A DNA stretch of 64,000 nt from Pantoea alfalfae (lineage in GTDB: Bacteria; Pseudomonadota; Gammaproteobacteria; Enterobacterales; Enterobacteriaceae), in NCBI RefSeq assembly GCF_019880205.1, contig NZ_CP082292.1, positions 3,224,001 to 3,288,000 on the forward strand, in the 5' to 3' direction. Of this stretch, positions 20,227-29,240 are shown in pieces. How positions within the stretch are numbered: position 1 is the stretch's first letter; each line of letters opens with the position of its first letter. The notes beneath the pieces were generated by a model. That model worked only from the letters and a program-made list of their open reading frames with translations, had not been told where the DNA came from and ran no database searches. The position numbers and the translations under genes are program-made.

Positions 20227-20574
20227 ATGAAGCAAAGCATCAAGATCCTGCTGCTGACGGGACTCCTTGGCTTCTCCTCCACCAGTTTTGCCCTGAGCGA
20301 ATCCGAAGCGGAAGATCTGGCCGATCTCACGGCGGTTTTCGTCTATCTGAAAAATGATTGTGGCTATCAGGATTTACCGGACGCACAGATTCGCAAAGCG
20401 CTGGTCTTTTTTGCTCAGCAGAACCGCTGGGATTTAAGCAACTACAGCAACTACAACATGAAAGCCCTGGGTGAAGACAGCTATCGCGATCTCAGCGGCA
20501 TCGCCATCACCAATGACAAAAAGTGCAAGTCACTGGCCCGTGATTCACTGAGCCTGCTGGCCTACGTCAGGTAA
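20227..20574 (+). CDS. yacC: Periplasmic YacC family protein (PulS/OutS-like)
   Basis: Small exported protein of 115 aa with an N-terminal signal (MKQSIKILLLTGLLGFSSTS, cut near FA-LSESEAE). The rest is highly conserved with E. coli YacC: ADLTAVFVYLKNDCGYQDLP and ALGEDSYRDLSGI, with two cysteines that may pair. The family resembles type II secretion pilotins (PulS/OutS), but no secretin gene is nearby. It precedes speE, as in E. coli. ATG 20227 is preferred over 20212 because it fits the signal peptide and follows GAAGAGA. Confidence 0.9.
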   Translation: MKQSIKILLLTGLLGFSSTSFALSESEAEDLADLTAVFVYLKNDCGYQDLPDAQIRKALVFFAQQNRWDLSNYSNYNMKALGEDSYRDLSGIAITNDKKCKSLARDSLSLLAYVR

Positions 20575-20600
20575 TTACTCTGCCCTCTGCTGCCGGACAT

Positions 20601-20620
20601 TGACCGTGCAACCACGGTCA
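20601..20620 (+). terminator. Inverted repeat between yacC and speE
   Basis: A perfect 8-bp stem (tgaccgtg/cacggtca) with a 4-base loop lies 26 bases after the yacC stop and 57 bases before the speE start. No U run follows, so it may be a weak or Rho-assisted terminator, or part of the speE leader. Confidence 0.4.
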
Positions 20621-20676
20621 GTGTTAGCTATCATGTGCCGCCCATCTTCATGGCGATGTCATCAGAGGAGAGCACC

Positions 20677-21540
20677 ATGGCCCACAATGAAACGTGGTAT
20701 GAAACCCTTCATGCCGGTTTTGGCCAGTATTTCACGGTAGATAAAGAGCTGTACCGTGAAAAAACTGCGCATCAGGATTTAATCATTTTCGAAAATGCCG
20801 CGATGGGCCGCGTAATGGCGCTGGACGGCGTGGTGCAGACCACCGAACGCGACGAATTTATCTACCATGAAATGATGACCCACGTTCCGCTGCTGGCGCA
20901 CGGCGCGGCGAAGAGCGTCCTGATCATCGGCGGCGGTGACGGCGCAATGCTGCGCGAAGTGTCACGTCATCCGGAAATCGAAAAGATTACCATGGTGGAA
21001 ATCGATGCAGGCGTGGTGACCTTTTGTCGCCAGTATCTGCCGAACCACAGCGCAGGTGCCTATGACGATCCGCGCTTTACGCTGGTGATCGATGACGGGG
21101 TTAACTTCGTTAATCAGACGCAGGAAAAGTTCGATGTCATCATCTCCGACTGCACCGATCCGATTGGTCCGGGCGAGAGCCTGTTTACCTCCGAATTTTA
21201 TGCCGGCTGTAAAGCGGCCCTTAATGAAAATGGCATCTTCGTGGCGCAGAATGGCGTCTGCTTCCTGCAGCAGGATGAGGCCGTAAACAGCCATCGCAAG
21301 CTGGGCCATTACTTTTCGGATGTCAGTTTCTATCAGGCGGCGATTCCGACCTATTACGGCGGCATCATGACCTTTGCCTGGGCGAGCGATAATCCGGCGC
21401 TGCGCCAGCTCGATACCGCCACCCTGCAGGTGCGTTTCGAGGCCGCTGGCCTGGCGTGTCGTTACTACACACCAGCGATCCATACCGGCAGCTTTGCCCT
21501 GCCGCAATATCTGTTAAATGCGCTATCGGCCGCGTGCTGA
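20677..21540 (+). CDS. speE: Spermidine synthase
   Basis: Transfers aminopropyl from decarboxylated SAM to putrescine, giving spermidine. 287 aa beginning [19 protein letters not shown]. Spermidine-synthase signatures are [24 protein letters not shown] and [15 protein letters not shown]. The start at 20677 matches E. coli; the upstream in-frame ATG codons (20635, 20650, 20656) are not supported. It is followed after 28 bases by speD, which supplies its aminopropyl donor. Confidence 0.96.
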   Translation: MAHNETWYETLHAGFGQYFTVDKELYREKTAHQDLIIFENAAMGRVMALDGVVQTTERDEFIYHEMMTHVPLLAHGAAKSVLIIGGGDGAMLREVSRHPEIEKITMVEIDAGVVTFCRQYLPNHSAGAYDDPRFTLVIDDGVNFVNQTQEKFDVIISDCTDPIGPGESLFTSEFYAGCKAALNENGIFVAQNGVCFLQQDEAVNSHRKLGHYFSDVSFYQAAIPTYYGGIMTFAWASDNPALRQLDTATLQVRFEAAGLACRYYTPAIHTGSFALPQYLLNALSAAC

Positions 21541-21568
21541 CAGTGCATTTTTAAGGGGGTGAACAAAA

Positions 21569-22378
21569 TTGCAAAAGCTAAAACTACATGGCTTCAACAA
21601 CCTGACGAAAAGCCTGAGTTTTTGTATTTACGATATCTGCTATGCGAATACTGAAGCTGAACGCGATGGTTATATCGCCTACATTGATGAACAATATAAC
21701 GCCAACCGTCTGACGGAAATCCTGACCGAAACCTGCTCCATTATCGGGGCTAACGTGCTTAATATTGCACGCCAGGATTATGAACCGCAGGGAGCCAGCG
21801 TCACGATTCTGGTCAGCGAAGAGCCGATCGATCCCAAAGATATCGATAACTCCGAGCATCCTGGCCCGCTGCCCAATTCGGTGGTGGCGCATCTGGATAA
21901 AAGCCATATCTGCGTGCACACCTATCCGGAAAGCCATCCTGAAGGCGGGCTCTGCACCTTCCGCGCGGACATTGAAGTCTCAACCTGCGGCGTGATCTCA
22001 CCGCTCAAGGCGCTGAACTACCTGATCCACCAGCTGGAGTCAGACATTGTTACCGTCGATTACCGGGTGCGCGGTTTTACCCGTGACGTGAAAGGGATGA
22101 AGCACTTTATCGATCACGAGATCAATTCGATTCAGAACTTCATGTCCGACGATATGAAAGCGATGTATGACATGGTGGATGTGAATGTCTATCAGGAGAA
22201 CATCTTCCACACCAAGATGTTGCTGAAAGAGTTTGACCTGAAACACTATCTGTTTAACACCCGCCCGGAAGATCTCAGCCCGCAGGAGCATAAGCGTATT
22301 ACTGACCTGCTGTGGAAAGAGATGCGTGAGATCTACTACGGCAGAAATATCCCCTCAGTGGGCCTGAAGACCCTCTGA
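21569..22378 (+). CDS. speD: S-adenosylmethionine decarboxylase proenzyme
   Basis: Produces decarboxylated SAM for SpeE. 269 aa. The pyruvoyl-forming self-cleavage site is Lys111-Ser112 in [15 protein letters not shown]. The start codon is TTG at 21569 with a strong AAGGGGGTG upstream; the E. coli homologue aligns from this residue ([11 protein letters not shown]). The C-terminus is about five residues longer than in E. coli. A 10-bp hairpin follows. Confidence 0.95.
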   Translation: MQKLKLHGFNNLTKSLSFCIYDICYANTEAERDGYIAYIDEQYNANRLTEILTETCSIIGANVLNIARQDYEPQGASVTILVSEEPIDPKDIDNSEHPGPLPNSVVAHLDKSHICVHTYPESHPEGGLCTFRADIEVSTCGVISPLKALNYLIHQLESDIVTVDYRVRGFTRDVKGMKHFIDHEINSIQNFMSDDMKAMYDMVDVNVYQENIFHTKMLLKEFDLKHYLFNTRPEDLSPQEHKRITDLLWKEMREIYYGRNIPSVGLKTL

Positions 22379-22383
22379 TTATC

Positions 22384-22419
22384 AGACGCGCAGCGTGACA
22401 CCCCATAACCTGCGCGTCT
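22384..22419 (+). terminator. Hairpin after speED
   Basis: A perfect 10-bp stem (agacgcgcag/ctgcgcgtct) with a 16-base loop lies 5 bases after the speD stop, followed by a pyrimidine-rich but weak T tract. It marks the boundary between the polyamine operon and the accessory island. Confidence 0.6.
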
Positions 22420-22552
22420 CTTCCCGCTTATCCCTCCGACTTCTCATCACGGTAACCGCCGGCATTCCCTGATCGTCAGCAATAATTTGCCGGTCAGAGC
22501 GTGCTACTTTCAGCGCTGAACGCTTATTTCTTCATCGACTACAGGCAAAAAA

Positions 22553-23845
22553 ATGGCAAGAATTAACATTATTGATTTCGCTGCCGTCCCGGACGCCACC
22601 TCACTTTCCACTCAGGCGATACAGCGCGCGATTGATAGCGCATCAGCAGGCGACACGGTGCTGATCCCGGCAGGCCGCTTTCTGACGGGCGCGCTGTTTC
22701 TGAAAAGTGAGATGACGCTGGAGCTGGCGAAAGATGCCGTGCTGCTCGGCAGCGAGCGGCTGGAGGATTACCCAGATATCGCTACGCGCGTGGCGGGGAT
22801 TGATATGGTCTGGCCCGCGGCAATGCTTAACATCAATCATTGCCGCGACGTCACTGTCTGCGGCAATGGCACGCTCGACGGACACGGTGCCGTCTGGTGG
22901 CATAAATTCTGGGGCGAAGACGAAAACAGCGGGATGCTGGCAGACTATACCCGTCGCGGCCTGCGCTGGGTGGTGGATTACGACTGCAAACGTCCACGTA
23001 ACGTGGTGGTTTATCAGAGTGAATACGTGACGCTGGAGGACTTTACCTCACAGGATTCCGGCTTCTGGAACCTGCACGTCTGTTATTCGAAACAGGTTAA
23101 TTTGCAGCGGCTACGTGTGATGAACGCTACCGGACCCAGCACCGACGGCATTGATATTGATTCCAGCCAGTTGGTTCGCGTTGAAGGCTGTACGGTCTCC
23201 TGCAATGACGACAATATCTGCGTGAAATCGGGTCGCGGCGCGGAAGCACAGCAGCTCGGCAGAACCGCACGCGATATCATTATTCGCGACTGCACTCTGC
23301 TGAAAGGCTCGGGCATTACCCTGGGCAGCGAAACCTCTGGCGGTATCGAAAATGTCATCATCGAACACAACCGTTTCTCCGGCACGGGTGTCGGCTTTCG
23401 CATCAAGTCAGCCCGTAATCGCGGCGGCTGGATCAAAAACATCGTGGTTCGCCATCTGAAGATGGAGGATGTCTGTTATCCGTTTATGCTGCAGCTGAAC
23501 TGGTTCCCGCAGTATAGCTACAGTGAGCAGCCCGCCGACACCGAACAGCCGCCACACTGGCGTAAGCTGGCATCGGGCGTCACAGGTGATGCTGGCCTGA
23601 CGCGGGTTGAGAATATCAGTATCAGTCATATCAGCAGCAGCCTGACTGAGCCTGCGGCGTTTTCCCGCGCCTTTTTTATTGAAGGCACGCCGGAAAATCC
23701 GATTGAACGGCTGAGTTTCATCGACATCACACTGCAGGCGCAGGAGTTTGGCAAAATAGCGGGCGTAAGGAATCTGAGTTTTGAACGGGTTACGGTAGAC
23801 GCGCCGGCAATGACGCGCGAAGAGCATGACGCCTACGCGCGTTAG
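22553..23845 (+). CDS. Glycoside hydrolase family 28 (polygalacturonase-type)
   Basis: 430-aa right-handed beta-helix hydrolase for pectic polymers or oligomers. GH28 markers: STDGID (196-201), CNDDNICVKSG with the paired Asp 219-220, GITLGSETSGG (255-264) in place of the usual GHG loop, and FRIKSARNRGG (RIK 283-285). No signal peptide is seen (MARINIIDFAAVPD), so it probably acts in the cytoplasm on imported galacturonate or rhamnogalacturonan oligosaccharides. Exact linkage is unknown. It stands alone, converging on the DeoR gene across a hairpin, at the left end of the sugar-acid island. Confidence 0.85.
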   Translation: MARINIIDFAAVPDATSLSTQAIQRAIDSASAGDTVLIPAGRFLTGALFLKSEMTLELAKDAVLLGSERLEDYPDIATRVAGIDMVWPAAMLNINHCRDVTVCGNGTLDGHGAVWWHKFWGEDENSGMLADYTRRGLRWVVDYDCKRPRNVVVYQSEYVTLEDFTSQDSGFWNLHVCYSKQVNLQRLRVMNATGPSTDGIDIDSSQLVRVEGCTVSCNDDNICVKSGRGAEAQQLGRTARDIIIRDCTLLKGSGITLGSETSGGIENVIIEHNRFSGTGVGFRIKSARNRGGWIKNIVVRHLKMEDVCYPFMLQLNWFPQYSYSEQPADTEQPPHWRKLASGVTGDAGLTRVENISISHISSSLTEPAAFSRAFFIEGTPENPIERLSFIDITLQAQEFGKIAGVRNLSFERVTVDAPAMTREEHDAYAR

Positions 23846-23864
23846 CGGCAATTGCAGAAGATAA

Positions 23865-23920
23865 ACGCGCGGTGCTGCTCGCGCCCTGCTTCAGGATAAG
23901 GTCAGAGAAGCACGGCGCGT
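23865..23920. terminator. Hairpin between convergent GH28 and DeoR genes
   Basis: The segment acgcgcggtgct (23865-23876) pairs with agcacggcgcgt (23909-23920) with one mismatch. It could act as a shared, loose terminator for the two converging genes. No T run is present. Confidence 0.4.
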
Positions 23921-23925
23921 TCAGT

Positions 23926-24690
23926 TCAGGTGGAAGTCAGCGCCAGCGTAATGCCACGCTCGCGCAGCGTGCGGCACACCTCCTGATCTAACCGGCTGTC
24001 GGTCACCACATCGGTCAGGTCATCAACCGGTGAGGCGCAGAACAGCGACCAGGAGCCATATTTACTGCTGTCCGCCAGCAGGACCCGGCGCGCCGCATTG
24101 GCCAGCAGATCGTGTTTCAGCCCCGCTTTCTCTTCAGTCGGCGTGGTAATGCCGCGCTCAAGGCTCCATGAGTTACAGCTGACAAAGGCGATATCCGGAT
24201 TGATGCTGCGCAGCAACCGCCGTCCATGTTCGCCCACGCAGGACTGACTGGAGTCATCAATCCGCCCGCCAATAATCGTTACTTCGATCTGCTTAAACTC
24301 AGACAGAAACAGCGCAATGTGCAGGTCGGCGGTAATCACCCGCAGCGGCAGATGCGTGAGCTGTCGCGCCAGCTCCAGCATAGTCGTACCGGCATCCAGT
24401 ACCACCGCATCCCCCGCCCGGACAAAGCTGGCGGCGCACTCCGCGATCGCCTGCTTCTCGGCCAGGTTCCGCTGCATTTTCTCCAGCGTGGTCGGCTGGG
24501 CAGGAATAAAACGATTCAGGGTGACGCCGCCATGACTGCGGCTGATCACGCCCTCTTTATCCAGCTTAATTAAATCACGTCGAATCGTGGCGGGTGAGGC
24601 GGAAATCGCACTGACCAGTTGCTCAACAGTCACCAGATTATGGCTTTTCAGGTAATCCATAATCTGGTCAAGACGGCTCTGTCCCTTCAT
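23926..24690 (-). CDS. DeoR/GlpR family transcriptional regulator
   Basis: 254-aa regulator. It has an N-terminal DeoR helix-turn-helix ([20 protein letters not shown], then [20 protein letters not shown] and SHGG) and a C-terminal sugar-phosphate sensor domain with [11 protein letters not shown] and IIGGRID. It is the last gene of the leftward kinase-pdxA2-deoR operon, 6 bases after pdxA2. It probably controls both divergent operons through the operator region at 26961-27005; the effector would be a phosphorylated sugar acid. This is inference from family and position. Confidence 0.86.
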   Translation of the reverse strand: MKGQSRLDQIMDYLKSHNLVTVEQLVSAISASPATIRRDLIKLDKEGVISRSHGGVTLNRFIPAQPTTLEKMQRNLAEKQAIAECAASFVRAGDAVVLDAGTTMLELARQLTHLPLRVITADLHIALFLSEFKQIEVTIIGGRIDDSSQSCVGEHGRRLLRSINPDIAFVSCNSWSLERGITTPTEEKAGLKHDLLANAARRVLLADSSKYGSWSLFCASPVDDLTDVVTDSRLDQEVCRTLRERGITLALTST

Positions 24691-24696
24691 ATTTCC

Positions 24697-25677
24697 CTAT
24701 GCGAGCTGCATCGCGAGTTTAATCGAGATCGCCATGCTGTCAGACTTCGCTTTACCTGTCCAGGCGATATCAAATGCCGTGCCGTGGTCAGCAGAGGTGC
24801 GGATAAACGGCAGGCCTGCGGTAATGTTCACGCCATCATAGAAGCCCAGCAGTTTAAGCGGGATGTGTCCCTGATCGTGGTACATCGCCACCACCATGTC
24901 ATAGCGTCCATCCTGGCACTGCAGGAATACCGTGTCCGGCGGGCAAGGCCCGGAGACATCAATCCCCTCCGCTTTCATCGCTTCAATCGCGGGAGCAACG
25001 GTGGTGATCTCCTCATCGCCAAACAGCCCGTTCTCACCGGCGTGCGGATTGACACCCGCGACGGCGATGCGTGGTGCGCTGTAACCGACACGACGCAGGA
25101 AGGTGTCCGCCATACCAATCACCGTTTTGATGCGTGTCTGGTTGAGCGTATCGAGGAACTTACGCAGCGCAATATGGGTCGTGACATGAATCACCTTGAG
25201 CTTATCGGTATAGAGCACCATAGCGTAATCTTTGGTGTCGGTAAGATGCGCCAGCAGTTCGGTGTGACCCGGGTAGAGGTGGCCCGCCGCGTGCATCGCC
25301 TCTTTATTCAGCGGCGCGGTAGCAATCGCATGCACGTCACCGGCCAGTGCCAGTTCGGTGGCACGCTTCACGCCGCGCCACGCCAGATCCCCCGCCTCTT
25401 TCTGTACCACGCCAGGTTTCAGCGCGTCGGGATCGGCCAGCGGCTCATCGATCACATTGATAATGCCGGGCGCAAAGCGCGCATCGGCTACCCGATCCAG
25501 CACCCGCAGCTCGGCCTGTGGGGTGATGTTCATCGCCATAATGCGGCGCAGCGTACTGGCACAGCCAATCACCACGGCAGGGATGCCATTCAGCTCACCT
25601 TCAGAGAGCGCTTTGATGATGATTTCCGGGCTGATGCCCGCCGGATCGCCCATGGTGATCGCAATAATTTTACTCAC
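24697..25677 (-). CDS. pdxA2: PdxA2: 4-phospho-D-threonate/erythronate 3-dehydrogenase
   Basis: 326-aa PdxA-family dehydrogenase. Motifs include ITMGDPAGISPEI, TAPLNKEAM, GHTELLA, GVNPHAGENGLFG and MYHDQGHIPLK (metal-binding His). PdxA2 proteins next to DUF1537 kinases are known to oxidise 4-phospho-D-threonate or -erythronate, with loss of CO2 giving dihydroxyacetone phosphate; this pairing, not vitamin B6 synthesis, is the likely role here. Start: GTG 25677, with GGAG 7 bases upstream, overlapping the kinase stop by 8 bases; a TTG at 25692 is a poorer start. The biosynthetic pdxA is expected elsewhere. Confidence 0.86.
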   Translation of the reverse strand: MSKIIAITMGDPAGISPEIIIKALSEGELNGIPAVVIGCASTLRRIMAMNITPQAELRVLDRVADARFAPGIINVIDEPLADPDALKPGVVQKEAGDLAWRGVKRATELALAGDVHAIATAPLNKEAMHAAGHLYPGHTELLAHLTDTKDYAMVLYTDKLKVIHVTTHIALRKFLDTLNQTRIKTVIGMADTFLRRVGYSAPRIAVAGVNPHAGENGLFGDEEITTVAPAIEAMKAEGIDVSGPCPPDTVFLQCQDGRYDMVVAMYHDQGHIPLKLLGFYDGVNITAGLPFIRTSADHGTAFDIAWTGKAKSDSMAISIKLAMQLA

Positions 25678-26929
25678 TCGACTTCTCCTCAATAAAACTA
25701 ATGGCTGCTACCAGGGTATTTTCATCACCAAAGCCACCCGCTTTGGTCATCACCGGCAGAGTAAATTCACTGTTAAGCAGGACCCCGTGCGGCACACAGC
25801 CCGCCACCAGACCCTGAATTTTAAAGCCGCTGGCCCCCAGCGCCTGCGCGACGGCAATCGCCACGTCGCCGCCTGACAGATAGAGCGCATGCGGCAGCCG
25901 TGCCCGACACAGACTCAGGGTGATTTCGCCTAGCAGCTGACAGATCGCCTCACCCAGCTGCTGGCGCGTCACGCGGTGCTGCTGGCAAAGATCCTCGATC
26001 TCGTGCCGCTGGGATGCATGCTGGCAGGTGCGGATCACCGTATGGCGACCGGCACGCAGTGCGGTGGCCGCCTGTTCGATCCAGCGATCCCGCTCAGGCC
26101 AGGCGGACTGCTGAAACAGCTGACGGATATCGACATCGACGACCTCAACGGCGCGCTGAGTACGCAGCGCGGCGATCTGCTGCTCTGCCTGACGACTCAT
26201 CGATCCCACCATCGCCAGCACAGGTTGCGACGGGCGAACGGAGAGCGCAGCGCCCAGCGCATCGCTTAATCCGGCGGCCCCGACCAGCAGGGGCGTCTCA
26301 CTCAGCCGCGACGCAGCGGTTATCAGTCGCGCCAGGTCGGCCTCCGTTTCGGCATCCACTACCACGACGCCATCTGCTTCGGCTAACACAGCATCAAGCC
26401 GATCGCTATGCAGCGTCGCGAGATCGATCTCCATGCCGTCGATCTGCATCTGATGAATGACGCGGGCGCTGCGGATCGGGGTTTTAGGATCGCTGGCAAA
26501 TTCGGTGTCTGTCAGTAACCGCTGATTGACCCACACGCTGCCCTCACGTGTGGTGCGGCCCAGACGCGGTACGGCCGGTGCCACCAGCGCCAGCCTTTTG
26601 CCGCTGGCGCGCAGTGCCGCCACCGTTTCAGCCCCGATATTGCCGCGCAGCGTGGAGTCTATCTTTTTAAACAGCCAGCCCTGCTGAAGCTGTGCCGCGT
26701 AATGCTGCACCACCTGCGTAACGCGCTCTGCAGCCTGAGTGGCACTGACAGCCCGGCTGTCGGTGCTGATTACCAGTACATCCGCCGCCTCGTCGGGTAA
26801 CGTTGCTGCGGAGCCGAACAGCACATGTACACTGGCACCGGCCTGTGCCAGTCCACTACCTGCATCGTTGGCACCGGTAAAGTCATCGGCGATAACCAGC
26901 ACCGGGGTTTTCCATACTGATGAGCCCAT
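25670..26929 (-). CDS. Four-carbon acid sugar kinase (DUF1537 family, DtnK/DenK-like)
   Basis: 419-aa kinase that by family phosphorylates four-carbon sugar acids such as D-threonate or D-erythronate at O4. The N-terminal substrate domain begins MGSSVWKTPVLVIADDFTGA (Asp pair near residue 15). KKIDSTLRGNIGAE and the C-terminal nucleotide-binding part YLSGGDVA, then GFGDE, are typical. ATG 26929 is chosen because AGGAG lies just upstream; the longer frame to 26974 lacks a site. First gene of the leftward operon; overlaps pdxA2 by 8 bases. The exact stereochemistry of the substrate cannot be told from sequence. Confidence 0.86.
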   Translation of the reverse strand: MGSSVWKTPVLVIADDFTGANDAGSGLAQAGASVHVLFGSAATLPDEAADVLVISTDSRAVSATQAAERVTQVVQHYAAQLQQGWLFKKIDSTLRGNIGAETVAALRASGKRLALVAPAVPRLGRTTREGSVWVNQRLLTDTEFASDPKTPIRSARVIHQMQIDGMEIDLATLHSDRLDAVLAEADGVVVVDAETEADLARLITAASRLSETPLLVGAAGLSDALGAALSVRPSQPVLAMVGSMSRQAEQQIAALRTQRAVEVVDVDIRQLFQQSAWPERDRWIEQAATALRAGRHTVIRTCQHASQRHEIEDLCQQHRVTRQQLGEAICQLLGEITLSLCRARLPHALYLSGGDVAIAVAQALGASGFKIQGLVAGCVPHGVLLNSEFTLPVMTKAGGFGDENTLVAAISFIEEKSSE

Positions 26930-26960
26930 CCTCACTCCTGTCAGGCTATTGCCGCTGCAT

Positions 26961-26990
26961 TTGATTATATTCAATCATGATTGATTATAT
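26961..26990. promoter_or_regulatory. Repeat/palindrome operator between the divergent sugar-acid operons
   Basis: The 10-mer ttgattatat occurs twice, at 26961-26970 and 26981-26990, exactly 20 bases (two helical turns) apart. Between and overlapping them lie the perfect palindrome tcaatcatgattga (26971-26984) and the interrupted palindrome ttga-ttatat-tcaa (26961-26974). This is the expected layout for a cooperatively bound repressor, most likely the DeoR protein of the locus. Further AT-rich repeats (aaattaatcg, aaaattaatc) follow to about 27082. Confidence 0.6.
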
Positions 26991-27005
26991 GTGAGCAAGT
27001 TCAAA
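26990..27005. promoter_or_regulatory. CRP-like site in the divergent promoter region
   Basis: The sequence TGTGA-gcaagt-TCAAA matches nine of ten conserved positions of the CRP core TGTGA-N6-TCACA. It lies between the kinase start (26929) and the dehydrogenase start (27117), so catabolite control of the locus is likely. Inferred from sequence only. Confidence 0.55.
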
Positions 27006-27116
27006 TTAATCGAAATCGATATGCCTTATAAAATTAGCCACAGAGAGTGACTGACATCGCATTGCGCTGAGCAAAATTAATCATCTGCTCAGACATGACA
27101 GAAATAAGGGTATGAA

Positions 27117-28265
27117 ATGAACATTAACAGCACGGTGATCAGCGGTTATCAGGCGTTAAACGACATGCGCTATCTGCTGGATGGGATAGCGACGGCAGTC
27201 GTGGTCACTGACCGGAACATTGAGGCGATTCCGGCGGTACAGGCGCTGATGGGGCAACTCCGGGATCAGATCCCGCGTATCAGCGTGGTCAACAGCGTTC
27301 CACCTGAACCGAGCCAGCATGATGTGGCCGCGATTATAGAAACGCTCTCGCAGCGCCAGGCCGACATGGTGATTGGCATCGGCGGTGGCAGCGTACTGGA
27401 TGTGGCGAAGCTGCTCTCGGTGCTGTGCATCAACGGCGCACCGTCGCTGGACGCCCTGCTGGCAGGCGAAAAACCGCAGCGTCGCACCCGTTCAATGCTC
27501 ATCCCGACCACTGCTGGCACCGGCTCTGAAGCGACCCCGAATGCGATTCTGGCGATCCCGGAGAAAGAGACCAAAGTCGGCATTATTTCACCGGTGATGC
27601 TGCCCGATGTGGTGGCGCTGGTGCCGGAACTCACCACCAGCATGCCGCCGCACATCGCCTCGTCTACCGGCATTGATGCCCTGTGTCACCTGATTGAGTG
27701 CTTCACCGCCAACGTTGCCAATCCGGTCAGCGACAACTATGCGCTGATTGGGATGAAGAAGCTGTTCGCGAATCTCGAAACCACGCTGCGCGAGCCGGAG
27801 AATCTGCAGGCACGGCTGGAGATGCTCTGGGCCTCTTATTATGGCGGCGCATCGATTGCCCATGCCGGGACGCATCTGGTGCATGCGATGTCCTATCCGC
27901 TTGGCGGCAAATATCACCTGCCACACGGCGTTGCCAACGCCATTCTGCTGGCCCCCTGCATGCGCTTTGTCCGTCCGGCCGCAGTGAGCAAATTCGCTCA
28001 GGCCTATGACCTGCTGCCCGACGCTGACGTCCGTTTAAGCGATAAAGAGAAATCACACGCGCTGGTCGACTACTTCACCGCGCTGGTTGCGCGGCTGCAG
28101 TTGCCTGCCAGCCTGGAAGCGCTGGGCATCGGCCCGGATCACCTGCCTTATTTAGTGGAAGCGGCACTCGACGTGCAGCGCCTCATGAAAAACGTGCCGA
28201 TGGCGGTCACCGCCGATGATGTGCGCGCCGTCTACCTGACGCTGTTCCCTTCCTGCCAGGCGTAA
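27117..28265 (+). CDS. Iron-containing alcohol dehydrogenase
   Basis: 382-aa group III metal-dependent dehydrogenase. The NAD(P) motif GIGGGSVLDVAK (residues 87-98), TTAGTGSE, and metal ligands D187 and H191 (GIDALCHLIE), H256 (HAMSYPLGG) and H270 (LPHG) are all present. Family members interconvert small alcohols or hydroxy-acids and aldehydes/ketones (lactaldehyde, 4-hydroxybutyrate, maleylacetate types). As first gene of the rightward operon, directly before a DHDPS-family lyase, it may reduce or oxidise the aldehyde released by the lyase. Substrate unknown. Confidence 0.84.
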   Translation: MNINSTVISGYQALNDMRYLLDGIATAVVVTDRNIEAIPAVQALMGQLRDQIPRISVVNSVPPEPSQHDVAAIIETLSQRQADMVIGIGGGSVLDVAKLLSVLCINGAPSLDALLAGEKPQRRTRSMLIPTTAGTGSEATPNAILAIPEKETKVGIISPVMLPDVVALVPELTTSMPPHIASSTGIDALCHLIECFTANVANPVSDNYALIGMKKLFANLETTLREPENLQARLEMLWASYYGGASIAHAGTHLVHAMSYPLGGKYHLPHGVANAILLAPCMRFVRPAAVSKFAQAYDLLPDADVRLSDKEKSHALVDYFTALVARLQLPASLEALGIGPDHLPYLVEAALDVQRLMKNVPMAVTADDVRAVYLTLFPSCQA

Positions 28266-28276
28266 TGAGGATTGTC

Positions 28277-29161
28277 ATGAATAAGAAAATCAACGGCGTA
28301 CTGACCGCCATCGTCACCACCTTTGACCGTGAAGGTGCCTTTGACCCGGTAAGGCAGCGTGAGCAGGTCAGACGCCAGATCAACGCCGGAAACGGCATCT
28401 TCTGTGGCGGCACCAACGGCGAGTTCTTTGTGCTGAACGAGCAGGAGAAGATTGCCGTTACCACCACCTGCGTCGATGAAGTCAATGGCCGTGCGGCCAT
28501 CGTGGCGCATATCGGCGAGATTTCGACCCGTGAAACGATCCGGCTCGGCAAACAGATCGCCCGCCTTGGCGTGGATGCCGTCTCGGCGATCACGCCATGG
28601 TTTGTGCCGCTGAAGCAGCAGGAGCTGATCGACCACTATCAGCGCGTGGCTGACGCGCTGACGGTGCCGCTGTTCCTCTACAACATTCCGGCGCGAACCG
28701 GCAATACCCTGCAGCCAGAGACCGTTCGTACGCTGGCCGCGCACCCGAACATCATCGGCATTAAAGACTCCGCAGGCAGCTATGAAAGTCTGAGCGGCTT
28801 TCTGCAGGCTACCGCCGACTGTGAGGGCTTTGATGTGCTAAACGGCCCTGACTCACTGATTCATCAGGGATTCGTTGATGGCTGCTCCGCCTCCATTTCC
28901 GGGCTGGCAAACGTGGCACCGGAAGCAATTAACGCCATCTGGGCGCGCTTCAGTGCCGGTGACATTGCCGGTTCGCATCAGGCACAGGAGAACGTTACCG
29001 GCCTGCGCACCGCGCTGTACAGCATCGGTTTCTCACCGGCCGCCGTGAAAAAAGCGGTCAGCCTGCAGGGCTTTGAAGTGGGTGAAAGCCGCTATGCGGT
29101 GCAGTTCAGCGCCGACGAACAGCAGCAGATCCGTCAAATTGTGAACCACTACCTGCAATAA
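28277..29161 (+). CDS. DHDPS/NanA-family pyruvate-dependent lyase
   Basis: 294-aa class I aldolase of the dihydrodipicolinate synthase superfamily. The Schiff-base lysine is K163 (IIGIKDSAGS), the catalytic tyrosine Y135 (PLFLYNIPARTG), and the pyruvate carboxylate site GGTNGE at 44-49. Members act as DapA, N-acetylneuraminate lyase, or 2-keto-3-deoxy sugar-acid aldolases/dehydratases; genome context argues for a sugar-acid catabolic role. I start at ATG 28277 (GAGG 6 bases upstream), not the ATG at 28265 that overlaps the preceding stop. Confidence 0.85.
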   Translation: MNKKINGVLTAIVTTFDREGAFDPVRQREQVRRQINAGNGIFCGGTNGEFFVLNEQEKIAVTTTCVDEVNGRAAIVAHIGEISTRETIRLGKQIARLGVDAVSAITPWFVPLKQQELIDHYQRVADALTVPLFLYNIPARTGNTLQPETVRTLAAHPNIIGIKDSAGSYESLSGFLQATADCEGFDVLNGPDSLIHQGFVDGCSASISGLANVAPEAINAIWARFSAGDIAGSHQAQENVTGLRTALYSIGFSPAAVKKAVSLQGFEVGESRYAVQFSADEQQQIRQIVNHYLQ

Positions 29162-29240
29162 CGTCCATCGCCTTTGCACCCTATCGGTCAGATGAGAACG
29201 AACCTGATGGTCGCCATCTGCCAGAACAATCGAGGTTACG

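Noticed and set aside
24697-25692. Vitamin B6 biosynthesis gene pdxA
   Set aside because: Family match is real, but operon with a DUF1537 kinase and DeoR regulator indicates the catabolic PdxA2 subgroup; the canonical pdxA neighbours (surA, rsmA) are not here.
24619-25695. 358-codon open frame on the plus strand
   Set aside because: Antisense to pdxA2 and the start of the DeoR gene, which are well supported.
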